Positions 16,901 through 23,263 of a stretch of 37,347 nt of DNA are shown one piece after another. The translations under genes and the position numbers were made by a program. Under the pieces are notes generated by a model. That model worked only from the letters and a program-made list of their open reading frames with translations. It did not search any database and was not told where the DNA came from. The DNA is from Actinomadura sp. BRA 177. GTDB lineage: Bacteria; Actinomycetota; Actinomycetes; Streptosporangiales; Streptosporangiaceae. Position 1 is the first letter of the stretch; each line of letters starts with the position of its first letter. The stretch covers positions 1 to 37,347 of the forward strand of contig NZ_JABXFD010000330.1 in the NCBI RefSeq assembly GCF_013372625.1. The letters are read 5' to 3'.

Positions 16901-18781
16901 GCGTTCGGCGAGGACGAGGAGGCCGGGATAGTCCAGGCCGAGGTCGGCGAAGGTGCGGTCTTCGACGTCCGAACTGCCGGTCTCGGACCTGATCACTTCG
17001 AGGACGCCCGCCCGGTCGGGTCGTGCTGCGGTGCCGGGGGCGGGGGCGTGGGTCACGCTGGCGGTGAGGACGGGGAGGGTGAGCGACAGGAACGCGTCGC
17101 GGCAGGCGCGGCGTTGGATCTTGCCGCTCGTCGTCTTGCCGACGGTGGCCCGTTTGACCAGGACGATCGCGTGCGGGGAGAGGTCGTGCTCGCGGGCGAC
17201 GGCGGCGCGGACGCGGGCGAGCAGGTCGCCGGGGTCGCCGGCCCGGTGCGTGTCCAGTTCGTAGACGATCACGAGCTCTTCGGCGCCGTCGATGTCGATG
17301 CCGAACGCGGCGCCGCAGCCGGTGCGGAGGGCGTCGTCCGTGCGTTCCACGGTCAGCTCGATGTCCTGGGGGTAGTGGTTGCGGCCCTGGACGATCACGA
17401 CGTCCTTCAGCCGGCCGGCGAGGTGGAGTTCGCCGTCCCACTCGAAGCCGAGGTCGCCGGTGCGCAGGTGCGGGGGGCCGTCCTCGTCCTCGATCCGGGC
17501 CTGGAACGTCTCGCGGGTGGCGTCGGCGTCGCGCCAGTACCCGCGGGCGACGCCCGGTCCGCGCACCCAGACCTCGCCGACCCGGCCGGCGGGGAGGCGC
17601 CGCCGGGTGGCCGGGTCGACGATCGCGACGCCGACGCGGTCGGCGGCGGGGCCGCAGCCGACCGACCGGACGGATCGGTCGCCCGCCCGGGCCGCCTCGG
17701 CGCGGCCGTTCTCCAGCGCGGCGGCGTCGAGCGTGCCGATCCGCGGCGGACGGCTTGCGGCGGCGCCGCTGACCAGCAGTGTCGCCTCCGCCAGCCCGTA
17801 GCAGGGCAGCAGTGCGCGCCGGTCGAAGCCGGATCGGGCGAACCGCTCGGCGAACGCGTCCATGGTGTCGGCGCGCACCGGCTCCGCGCCGTTCAACGCG
17901 AGGCGCCAGGACGACAGGTCCAGCGCGGCCGCCTGCTCCTCGGGTATTCGGCGGAGGCAGTAGTCGAAGCCGAAGTTCGGGGAGATCGCGGTCGTCGCGC
18001 GCGTCGCGGAGATCGTCTCCAACCACAGCAGCGGACGCTGGATGAACGTCTTCGGCGCCATGAGATGCGCCGGTATGCCCCCGTACAGCGGCGTCAGCAG
18101 GCCCCCGATGAGCCCCATGTCGTGGTACGGCGGCAGCCAGGACACCAGGACGGAGTCACGGTCGTGCTCCATCATCAGGTGGATCGCGCGCAGGTTCGCG
18201 ACGAGGTTCTCGTTGCTCACCATCACGCCCTTGGGCGACGCGGTCGAACCGGACGTGTACTGAAGGAACGCCAGCGATCCCGGGGTCAGGCCGGGGTCGC
18301 GGTACTCCTCGGCGTCGTCCGGGCCGCATTCTGTGGTCGCCAGCCAGCGGATGCCGTCCAGGGGACGCTTCTGTTCCTCGTCGACCAGCGCCCAATCGGC
18401 GCGTGCGTTCTCCGCGACTGCGGCGAGACGCTCGGTGGACCCGCCCGTCCGGCCGGTGCCGGCCGGGTAGGCGGGGACCGCGATCGCGCCCGCGTACAGG
18501 CAGCCGAGGAAGCCGGCGACGTACTCCAGGCCGGGCGGCAGGAGCAGCAGGACGGGCCGGTTCCGCAGCCCCTCGCGCTGGAGCCGTCCGGCCACGGCGC
18601 GGGCTCGGGCGTCCAGGTCCCGGTACGTCCAGGACTCGCTGTCCCCGCCGAGCCCGGTGAGGAACCGGTAGGCGAGCCGGTCGGGGGTCCGCCGGACGTG
18701 GTGCCGCAGGACGTCCGCCACCGTCTCCGGCTCGGGGCCGTCCTCGATCTGGTTGAAGCGCGTCATCGTTCCACCGCTCAT
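10964..18781 (-). CDS. redL: Fused alkylpyrroline synthase RedL and RedK-like reductase
   Basis: 2605-residue multidomain enzyme. In order: fatty-acyl-AMP ligase (about 20-565, QYTSGSTASPKGV); degenerate carrier (590-655, Tyr618 replaces the serine); repetitive linker (656-790); carrier with Ser825 in LGLTSKAAV; ketosynthase (883-1300, Cys1041 in VDTACSSSL); acyltransferase (1390-1690, Ser1483 in GHSVG, HAFH motif typical of malonyl specificity); carrier with Ser1788; PLP-dependent oxoamine synthase (1860-2230, Lys2099 in GTLSKAIGS); and an NAD(P)-dependent extended SDR (2270-2600, GASGFIG, Tyr2408/Lys2412 in YNRSK). RedL activates a fatty acid, extends it with malonate and condenses it with glycine to a 4-keto-2-alkylpyrroline, which RedK reduces to the 2-alkylpyrrole. 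In S. coelicolor redL and redK are separate adjacent genes; here they are one frame. The start overlaps the redM stop (ATGA); an ATG at 18766 is an alternative. Confidence 0.93.
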   Translation of the reverse strand: MSGGTMTRFNQIEDGPEPETVADVLRHHVRRTPDRLAYRFLTGLGGDSESWTYRDLDARARAVAGRLQREGLRNRPVLLLLPPGLEYVAGFLGCLYAGAIAVPAYPAGTGRTGGSTERLAAVAENARADWALVDEEQKRPLDGIRWLATTECGPDDAEEYRDPGLTPGSLAFLQYTSGSTASPKGVMVSNENLVANLRAIHLMMEHDRDSVLVSWLPPYHDMGLIGGLLTPLYGGIPAHLMAPKTFIQRPLLWLETISATRATTAISPNFGFDYCLRRIPEEQAAALDLSSWRLALNGAEPVRADTMDAFAERFARSGFDRRALLPCYGLAEATLLVSGAAASRPPRIGTLDAAALENGRAEAARAGDRSVRSVGCGPAADRVGVAIVDPATRRRLPAGRVGEVWVRGPGVARGYWRDADATRETFQARIEDEDGPPHLRTGDLGFEWDGELHLAGRLKDVVIVQGRNHYPQDIELTVERTDDALRTGCGAAFGIDIDGAEELVIVYELDTHRAGDPGDLLARVRAAVAREHDLSPHAIVLVKRATVGKTTSGKIQRRACRDAFLSLTLPVLTASVTHAPAPGTAARPDRAGVLEVIRSETGSSDVEDRTFADLGLDYPGLLVLAERLERELGLRPPLGELLASPSVPVLLTRITGKRAGEGTVADAREAAGDADKKGVAKRPCEGAAVRAGQGDAEGAWKAAGGADEEGIAERSREGVAVRAGRRAAEDAGQDAGQDAGHGGGHGGGHGGGHGGGHGGGHGAGQDAGEGGGREAGEGAGRGVSRAGASAAEVEAWLVERVAGRLGLPARTIDISAPFAALGLTSKAAVAVIEELGVWLGRDLAPNTVFERPTIREVADRLGGETPAEEPEPKRQAPSSAEPVAVVGLGCRFPGAPDPEGYWRLLLDGRDAVADVPAGRWDVSGVDAPARGGFLDHIDRFDARFFGISAREAERMDPQQRLLLEVAWETFEDAGIAPDGVAGSDTGVFVGISGHDYADLQMGDLDGIDVYAATGTAHSIAANRLSYQFDLRGPSLAVDTACSSSLVAVHAACRSLRAGECGVALAGGVNLLINPALSVAFARGGMLSPDGSCRTFDDAANGYVRGEGAGLVCLKPLSRALADGDRIYATIDGAAVGHGGRANGLTAPKGSAQRRVIEQALAEAGTDGRDVGYVEAHGTGTVLGDPVEWETLAAVYGAGRADAPCRVGSVKANIGHLEAAAGIAGLIKSVLMLWHGELPPQLHFTTPNRRLTWDGSGLTVSAGGVVPPAKAAVSSFGFGGANAHVVVGRAPEPPATSSGGEWPVQALRLSAHTPTALATLARRYRAHIAARPDVELADLCHAANTGRASLAHRAVLTAGSMTELDEALAALASGEASTDVTLGHATGRAPRPAFLFSGQGTQYPGMGRGLHESSPVFAGVIDRADEVLRPLIGRSLRDLLFAEDDPGLLKSTRYCQPALVAVEVALARLWESFGVRPAAVLGHSVGAFAAACVAGVLSLEDALTLAATRGRLMDELPGSGAMIACSGNAEVIEEAAASVAVAAVNAPGHLVLSGPADAIERLARDLPERGVVVRPLAVSHAFHSPLMAGAAEPLRDAARTIAVQEPGIPWISDHTGEPMGRPGPGYWADHLLGTVRFADGVAALRRLGCDAFVEAGPHPTLLGLARTGLAEDAGTVLWLPSLRRGADDRRTFLRSAGRWHCAGGDVRWTRPGGRRRVAVPHAVFERSRYWLKESPATDGEQRREIEVNGNGQVHIDADRVLALVSRVSGFPVEQIPPHAHVTSELGLDSLMKGELERHLAPLYPDRVPQLRETLPEDFTVAQLLDALGGATPVQPPPAPEPEPEPEAARPVVIQRRFEEWEEYGEMLERLRLIESSGPNAYERVHDGFNSGQIHMNGRRVVNFSAFNYLALSAHPRLREAAKAAIDRYGTSSSATPLLCGETPLHHELEAEIAGFLGTEAAIVFAGGHATNVATVGHLFGPEDLIVHDEWIHDSTVRGCILSGARRRPFPHNDWRALDRILGAMRGRFRRALVVIEGAYSQDGDLPDLPRFIEVKRRHDAMLMIDEAHSLGVLGRTGRGVGEHFGVDPGDVDLWMGTLSKAIGSLGGYIAARRPLIQFMKYTTPLYIFSTGISPASAAAALEAFRVIRDEPGRVTRLHELAEHFRAAARARGLDTGVSDETAVIPIIVGDWGRAMEISSALLERGVNVMPIGYPAVPRDKCRLRFFVNADHREADLDRSLDLLVDAMDMTSPDSNRPREPRPAPVRRPAKGGADVLVTGASGFIGGHLTRRLAEIGHRVRVLVRDGGDRSAFEDLPVEIETGSLTDLDALLRATDGVRHVYNCAGKSADWGPWEEFEQANVTGCRNLVDAAHRAGTVERFVHLSTTDVYGYPVRPCDERTEPNDIGLPYNRSKLLGERAVTEAAERAGLPLTVIRPVSVYGPRSKDFVIEIATLLKSRQMVYVRKGMAPAGLLYVANAVDGMIAACGSDAAAGRVYNLRDPEMTTWREYIEALAEGLGVKPPSMSLPRPLAAGVAGAAEKVYGTLRVKARPVLTRHAVHLLERDQSYPIDRAREDFGFKSEVSFEEGMARTVEWLRSPEGRERLGG
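16477..16596. repeat. 12-bp minisatellite in the RedL linker
   Basis: Ten consecutive 12-bp units. The centre (16501-16560) has five identical copies of GCCCGCCGCCAT, preceded by two variant units and followed by three copies of GCCCGGCGTCTT. On the coding strand they encode tandem DAGQ and GGGH tetrapeptides at about residues 730-769, between two carrier domains. Unit length preserves the frame, so copy number can vary without breaking the enzyme. Confidence 0.93.
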
Positions 18782-20364
18782 GACGAGAGGGATGCGGGGA
18801 TGGCCGGGCGGCCCGCCCGCACGTCGCGGAGCCGGCCGAGATCGACCTTGCCGTTGGCGTTGCGCGGCAACTCCGGGAGCCGGGTCGCCGCGTGCGGGAC
18901 CATGTACTTCGGCAGGTGCCGGGCGCAGTGCCGCTTGACGTCGAGCAGGCTCGGCGCGTCCGCGCCGGCGCGGACGGTGTAGTACAGGGCGAGCCGGGCG
19001 TCGGTGACGAGAGCGGCGGCCTCGCCGATCGCGGGGTGCCGCAGCGCCACGGCCTCGACCTCGCCGAGTTCGACGCGGTGGCCGGAGAGCTTCACCATCC
19101 GGTCCTTGCGGCCCCGGTAGGCGAGCAGTCCGCCCGGTTCGCGGCTGACCAGGTCGCCGGTGGCGTGCCGGTGCCGGCGGTGCGCCTCGGCGGGCGGCTC
19201 CGCGTCGCGGCCCCAGTAGCCGGGCGTGACGCAGTCGCCCTCGACGACCAGCTCGCCGAACGCGTCCGGGGCGTCGAGGGGGCGGCCGTGCTCGTCCACG
19301 ACGATGAGGCGGGCGTTCCCGACCGCGCTGCCGATGGGCGGCGGCTCGTCCCGCGCCAGGTCCTCGGGCCGCACCCGGTGGTAGGTGCAGACGTTCGTCT
19401 CCGTCGGCCCGTACAGGTTGTAGAGGACGGTCGAGCGCGGCAGCCGCTCGTTCAGCTCCCGCAGGCGTGGCATCGGATACGCCTCGCCGGCGAACAGCAC
19501 GTACCGCAGGCCGCGCGACGTCTCGGCCGTCAGCGCACCGGACGCCGTCAGGAGCGCGAGGATGGACGGCACCGAGTACCAGACCGTGACGCCGTGCTCG
19601 CGGATTCCTTCTGTGAGCGCCGCGACGTCGCGGGCCTGCGCGTCCTCGACGATCCAGAGGGCGGCGCCGACCGACATCGCCACGAACAGGTCGAAAGTGC
19701 TCAGGTCGAAGTTGAACGAGGCGTGGTTGGCGAACACGTCGTCGGCGCCGACGTCCAGCTCACGGCGCGCCCAGCCGGTGAAGGCCGTCAGGTTGCGGTG
19801 CGAGATCTTGACGCCCTTGGGGGTGCCGGTCGAGCCCGAGGTGTAGAGGATCGCGGCGAGGTCGGACGGTGTGACGCGCGGCCGTTCCCGTGCGGTGTCG
19901 GCGTCCTTCAGGAAGGTCTCCCAGGCGATGGCCCGGCTGCCCGGCGGCACACCGTCGGTCACCACGATCGCCCGGACGGACGGGCCTAGTTCCGTTCCCG
20001 ACAGCAGAGCCAGATGGCGTCGATCGGTGAACAGGACGATCGGCCGCGCGTCCTGCAGGATCGTGCCCGCACGGGCGGACGGCTGGCCGCCGTCGATCGG
20101 CACGTAGGCACAGCCCACCCGCAGCGCCGCAAGGATGGCCTCGGCGTATTCAGGGCCTTTGTCCATCCAGATGGCGACGCGGTCGCCGAGCCGCGCGTCC
20201 AGCCCGAGGAGCGCGGCGGACGCCCGTCCCACCGTGTCGGCGAGCCGGCCGTAGGTGATCGTCCGTCGCCCGACGAGGGCGGGACGGGCCGCGTGCTCCG
20301 CCGACTCCACGTCCGGGAGCCCGGCGACGCTCTCGTCCAGGACGCCGAGCCGCCGCGCGCTCAC
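18778..20364 (-). CDS. redM: L-proline:carrier-protein ligase RedM (adenylation enzyme)
   Basis: 528-residue stand-alone adenylation enzyme of the NRPS/ANL family. It shows ILYTSGSTGTPKGVKISHRN (P-loop), NLYGPTETNVCTYH, the TGDL motif, RKDRMVKLSGHRVELGEVE, and the C-terminal catalytic lysine in NANGKVDLG. RedM activates L-proline and loads it on RedO, starting ring A. The start is a GTG that overlaps the redN stop (GTGA, 20361-20364); the open frame runs much further upstream but only as a shadow of redN. Substrate choice is inferred from the cluster, since specificity-code residues were not modelled. Confidence 0.9.
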   Translation of the reverse strand: MSARRLGVLDESVAGLPDVESAEHAARPALVGRRTITYGRLADTVGRASAALLGLDARLGDRVAIWMDKGPEYAEAILAALRVGCAYVPIDGGQPSARAGTILQDARPIVLFTDRRHLALLSGTELGPSVRAIVVTDGVPPGSRAIAWETFLKDADTARERPRVTPSDLAAILYTSGSTGTPKGVKISHRNLTAFTGWARRELDVGADDVFANHASFNFDLSTFDLFVAMSVGAALWIVEDAQARDVAALTEGIREHGVTVWYSVPSILALLTASGALTAETSRGLRYVLFAGEAYPMPRLRELNERLPRSTVLYNLYGPTETNVCTYHRVRPEDLARDEPPPIGSAVGNARLIVVDEHGRPLDAPDAFGELVVEGDCVTPGYWGRDAEPPAEAHRRHRHATGDLVSREPGGLLAYRGRKDRMVKLSGHRVELGEVEAVALRHPAIGEAAALVTDARLALYYTVRAGADAPSLLDVKRHCARHLPKYMVPHAATRLPELPRNANGKVDLGRLRDVRAGRPAIPASLSS

Positions 20365-22229
20365 CGGCCCGCCTCCCGTCCGCCGCCGGGCAGGACGCCG
20401 GTCTCCCGCGCCGCGTCCACGAAGATCTGCGCGGCGAGCGCCAGGTCCTCGGGGGTGTGCTCGGACGTCACGCTCACCCGCAGCCGGGCGTCGCCGAGCG
20501 GCACGCCGGGGAAGACGACCGTCTGGCAGAACAGGCCGCGGGCGCGCACCGCCCGGCCCATCTCCAGCGCCCGGCGCTCGTCCCCGATGACGATCGGCAG
20601 GATCGCGCTCTGCGTGTCCTCCAGGTCGAACCCGGCATCGGCGAGGTCGGCGCGCAGCCGGCGGATGTTCGACCAGAGGGCGGCGAGCCGCTCCGGCTCC
20701 TCCTCCAGGACGTCGATCGCCGCGATCAGCCCGGCCGCGACACCGGCCGGGATCGTCGCGGCGAACACGTAGGAGTTGGAGTAGAAGCGGAGGTACTCGA
20801 CGACCTCCTCCTCGCCGGCGACGAAGCCGCCCATGCCGGCGAGGGCCTTGCTCATGGTGCCGAGCTCCAGGTCCACCTCGTCCTTCAGCCCGAAGTGCTC
20901 GGCGGTGCCGGAACCGCGCTCGCCGAGGACGCCGGTCGCGTGCGCGTCGTCCACCATGACCCGCGCCCCGTACCGGCGCGCCAGCCGGACGATCTCCGGC
21001 AGGTCGCACACGTCGCCGTGCATGCTGAACACTCCGTCGGTGACGATGAGCTTGCCGCCGCGGACCTGCCCCTCGCACCGCTCCAGCACCCGCTCCAGGG
21101 CCCGCATGTCGTTGTGGCCGTAGATCTTGCGGACGCCGCCGGACAGCTTGCAGCCGTCCACGATGCTCATGTGGTTGAGCTTGTCCACGATCAGCGCGTC
21201 ATGGCTCTTGACCAGGGCGGACACCGCGCCGAGGTTGGCGGAGTACCCGCCGGGATACACGATGCAGGCCGGCCTCCGCTTGAACGCGGCGAGGCGCCGC
21301 TCCAGCTCCTTGTGCAGGTGGTTCGTGCCGCCGATGATCCGGCAGCCGGTGTTGGTCGCCCCGTAGGAGCGGGTCGCCTCGCAGATCGCGTCGACGACCC
21401 GCGGATGGTTCGCCAGCCCGAGGTAGTTGTTCGAGGCGAACATGAGGAACTCGCGGGTGCGGCCCGTCAGCTCGTCGTGGATCCGGGCACGGTTCGCGCA
21501 CCGCGACCGCAGCGGCATCCCGTACCAGTAGAGGTGCTCGGCCTCGCGTCCGCGCAGGTAGGACGTGAAGCCGCGGGCCTTCGCGAACAGGTCGGGGTCG
21601 CGGTCGTCCATGAAGTCGCGCATGGAGCGGCCGTCCCAGGACGTGCTCGGCGCCGGCCGGACGGGGTCCAGCTCCCCCACCGCGAGCTCTTCCGGATCGA
21701 GTTCGTCCGGCGGGGGCTCGGGTGCGCCGGTGCGGGCGCGCAGCTCCCCGATGAGGGCGCGGAGGTTCGGCACGGTGATCTCGGCCGCGAGACCGTCCGG
21801 AAGCCCGAGCTCCTCGGCCGCGTCGCCGATGATCGAGGCCAGCACCACCGAGTCGATGCCCAGCTCCGCCTCCAGCTCGGCGTCGAGGTCGAGCTGGTCG
21901 CGCCGGTAGTGGGTGTGCCGCATCGCCGCCGCCATGACGGCCTCGGGCAGGCCCGCGTCGTCGCCGGGGGCGCCGGCGGCGAGCGCGCGTTCGACCGCGT
22001 CGATCAGGTCCTGCGGGGTGGCCGGCTCGCCGGGCAGCCGCACCCGCGGCCCGAACCGGTCCCGGACGTCGCCGACGATCGCCTCCAGGACGGCCGCGTC
22101 GACGCCGAGCTCGCCCTCGAAGTGGCTCTCCGGCCGCAGCTGCGCGACGTCGTACAGGGTGTTCGAGGCGATGATCTCCAGCACCTGCCGGCGGGCCGGG
22201 GCCGGGGCGCTGTGTGCCAGGTCGGTCAT
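20361..22229 (-). CDS. redN: Bipyrrole synthase RedN (carrier-carrier-oxoamine synthase)
   Basis: 622 residues: two tandem carrier-like domains (about 10-90 and 95-175), then a PLP-dependent alpha-oxoamine synthase (about 205-605). Lys461 in GTMSKALAGMGG is the Schiff-base lysine; MVDDAHATGVLGERG and FASNNYLGLANHPR are family motifs. The second carrier has Ser127 in LGIDSVVL, but the first has Ala45 in LGVDAAVL and cannot carry phosphopantetheine. RedN/PigH presents malonate to RedX and then condenses the pyrrolyl-beta-ketoacyl chain with serine to give 4-hydroxy-2,2'-bipyrrole-5-methanol. The start overlaps the redO stop (ATGA). The oxoamine domain resembles 2-amino-3-ketobutyrate ligase and serine palmitoyltransferase, but the fused carriers exclude those roles. 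Confidence 0.92.
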   Translation of the reverse strand: MTDLAHSAPAPARRQVLEIIASNTLYDVAQLRPESHFEGELGVDAAVLEAIVGDVRDRFGPRVRLPGEPATPQDLIDAVERALAAGAPGDDAGLPEAVMAAAMRHTHYRRDQLDLDAELEAELGIDSVVLASIIGDAAEELGLPDGLAAEITVPNLRALIGELRARTGAPEPPPDELDPEELAVGELDPVRPAPSTSWDGRSMRDFMDDRDPDLFAKARGFTSYLRGREAEHLYWYGMPLRSRCANRARIHDELTGRTREFLMFASNNYLGLANHPRVVDAICEATRSYGATNTGCRIIGGTNHLHKELERRLAAFKRRPACIVYPGGYSANLGAVSALVKSHDALIVDKLNHMSIVDGCKLSGGVRKIYGHNDMRALERVLERCEGQVRGGKLIVTDGVFSMHGDVCDLPEIVRLARRYGARVMVDDAHATGVLGERGSGTAEHFGLKDEVDLELGTMSKALAGMGGFVAGEEEVVEYLRFYSNSYVFAATIPAGVAAGLIAAIDVLEEEPERLAALWSNIRRLRADLADAGFDLEDTQSAILPIVIGDERRALEMGRAVRARGLFCQTVVFPGVPLGDARLRVSVTSEHTPEDLALAAQIFVDAARETGVLPGGGREAGR

Positions 22230-22486
22230 CGGACGCTCTTCTCCTCCGCGGCCAGCCGGCCGGCCAGCGCGGCGATCGCGCCGACCGACCCGAAGTTCGC
22301 GGGCGTGATCTCCGGCAGCGGGACGGTGACGCCGAACTCCGCCTGCAGCGCGTGCACCAGGTCGAAGATCGCGGCCGAGTCGATGATGTTCAGCTCGATG
22401 ATCGGCGTGTCGGCGCGCAGCCCGGCGGCGTCCCCGCCCATCCAGGCGTCGGCGATGTACCCGATGAGGAAGTCCGCCGCGGTCAC
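22226..22486 (-). CDS. redO: Peptidyl carrier protein RedO (prolyl/pyrrolyl carrier)
   Basis: 86-residue carrier protein. ELNIIDSAAIFDLVHALQ carries the phosphopantetheine serine (Ser37), and PEITPANFGSV follows. This layout closely matches the PigG/RedO/PltL group of proline carriers and differs from fatty-acid ACPs. It should hold proline while RedM loads it, RedW oxidises it and RedX extends it. It starts at a GTG overlapping the stop of the preceding carrier gene (GTGA, 22483-22486); longer upstream frames are shadows. Confidence 0.9.
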   Translation of the reverse strand: MTAADFLIGYIADAWMGGDAAGLRADTPIIELNIIDSAAIFDLVHALQAEFGVTVPLPEITPANFGSVGAIAALAGRLAAEEKSVR

Positions 22487-22734
22487 GGCGAGGCCGCCGT
22501 GGTCAGCCGCCGCTCGATCAGCTCGGCGGCGCGGCCGATGGTGTCGGACGGCGCGACCAGGTCCTCGGCGAGCTCGGCGCCGGCGAACTCCGACTGCGCC
22601 ACCAGCAGCAGCTCGACCAGGAACAGCGAGTCGACGTCGAGGTCCGCGAAGACCACGTCCGGGCCCACCGCGGCCCGGTCGACCTCGAACCGGTCCACCA
22701 GCAGATCGACCAATCGGTCGTAGACAGCACTCAC
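22483..22734 (-). CDS. Stand-alone acyl carrier protein, RedQ-like
   Basis: 83-residue acyl carrier protein with Ser36 in DLDVDSLFLVELLL. The start is GTG, with AGGGGGA a few bases upstream. It is the first gene of the apparent red operon. In S. coelicolor the ACP RedQ, flanked by the ketosynthases RedP and RedR, makes the dodecanoyl chain that RedJ releases; here neither synthase is adjacent. The protein may serve a chain made by primary fatty acid synthase or by genes outside the window. RedQ equivalence rests on position and on the presence of redJ. Confidence 0.85.
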   Translation of the reverse strand: MSAVYDRLVDLLVDRFEVDRAAVGPDVVFADLDVDSLFLVELLLVAQSEFAGAELAEDLVAPSDTIGRAAELIERRLTTAASP

Positions 22735-23263
22735 GACTTCCCCCTATGCCGCGGGAACGGCGTTGGAGATCAGCGGACGGCCCGACTGTCGTGCATTGCG
22801 CTGACGGCCGCGCTGACGAACCACTGACCGCCCGCCGCACCGCTGGCCGATCTTGGTCAAGTGGCAATGACAGGGCCTGACTATTCAGCTGACGCAGGCC
22901 AGAAGTATTATTCAGCCGATTAATGGACTTGGCATCCGTTAGGCGCGGGACCGAAACCGGGCCGGCCGCATGTCCGCCCCGGCGACCCGCAGATAAAGAG
23001 CGGATAAATAGGCCGTTCGAACGGTCCACACGGGCGCCATAACTTGTCATAATGATCGACGCGATGACGCCGGAGCACGACTGGTAAGCGCACACATTCG
23101 GAGAGTGACCGCCGCTGAGACCCAATGAACTTTCAACCATCCGTACCCTCGCTCCCCGCCCTGCACGGCACCGGAGCCGGGATTCGCAGAGCGCCACGGG
23201 GGCCACCGGAAAAATGCTTTACATTATCGAGACCGCGCCGTCCTATTTCCCCGAGCAGGACCG
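22735..23263. promoter_or_regulatory. Divergent control region of the red operon and the RedZ-like gene
   Basis: This 529-base gap without a supportable gene is clearly more AT-rich than its surroundings between about 22860 and 23090. It contains GGCCTG (22874-22879) paired with CAGGCC (22895-22900), TATTCAGC at 22882-22889 and 22909-22916, and GATAAA repeated exactly 11 bases apart (22992-22997, 23003-23008). It also has the perfect palindrome CCGTTCGAACGG (23013-23024). Eleven-base direct repeats are typical of SARP sites and palindromes of other regulators. I could not place the transcription starts. Confidence 0.5.

Noticed and set aside
10964..18781. Interpretation as a type I PKS for an unrelated polyketide, or as a sphingolipid-type synthase because of the oxoamine synthase domain
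   Set aside because: The presence of redM, redN, redO, redW, redX, redH and redG homologues in the same operon fixes the prodiginine pathway.
23218..23248. Promoter TTTACA...CTATTT directly upstream of the RedZ-like gene
   Set aside because: Spacing is 19 bases and the implied transcription start would fall within the ribosome site, so I do not list it as a promoter.
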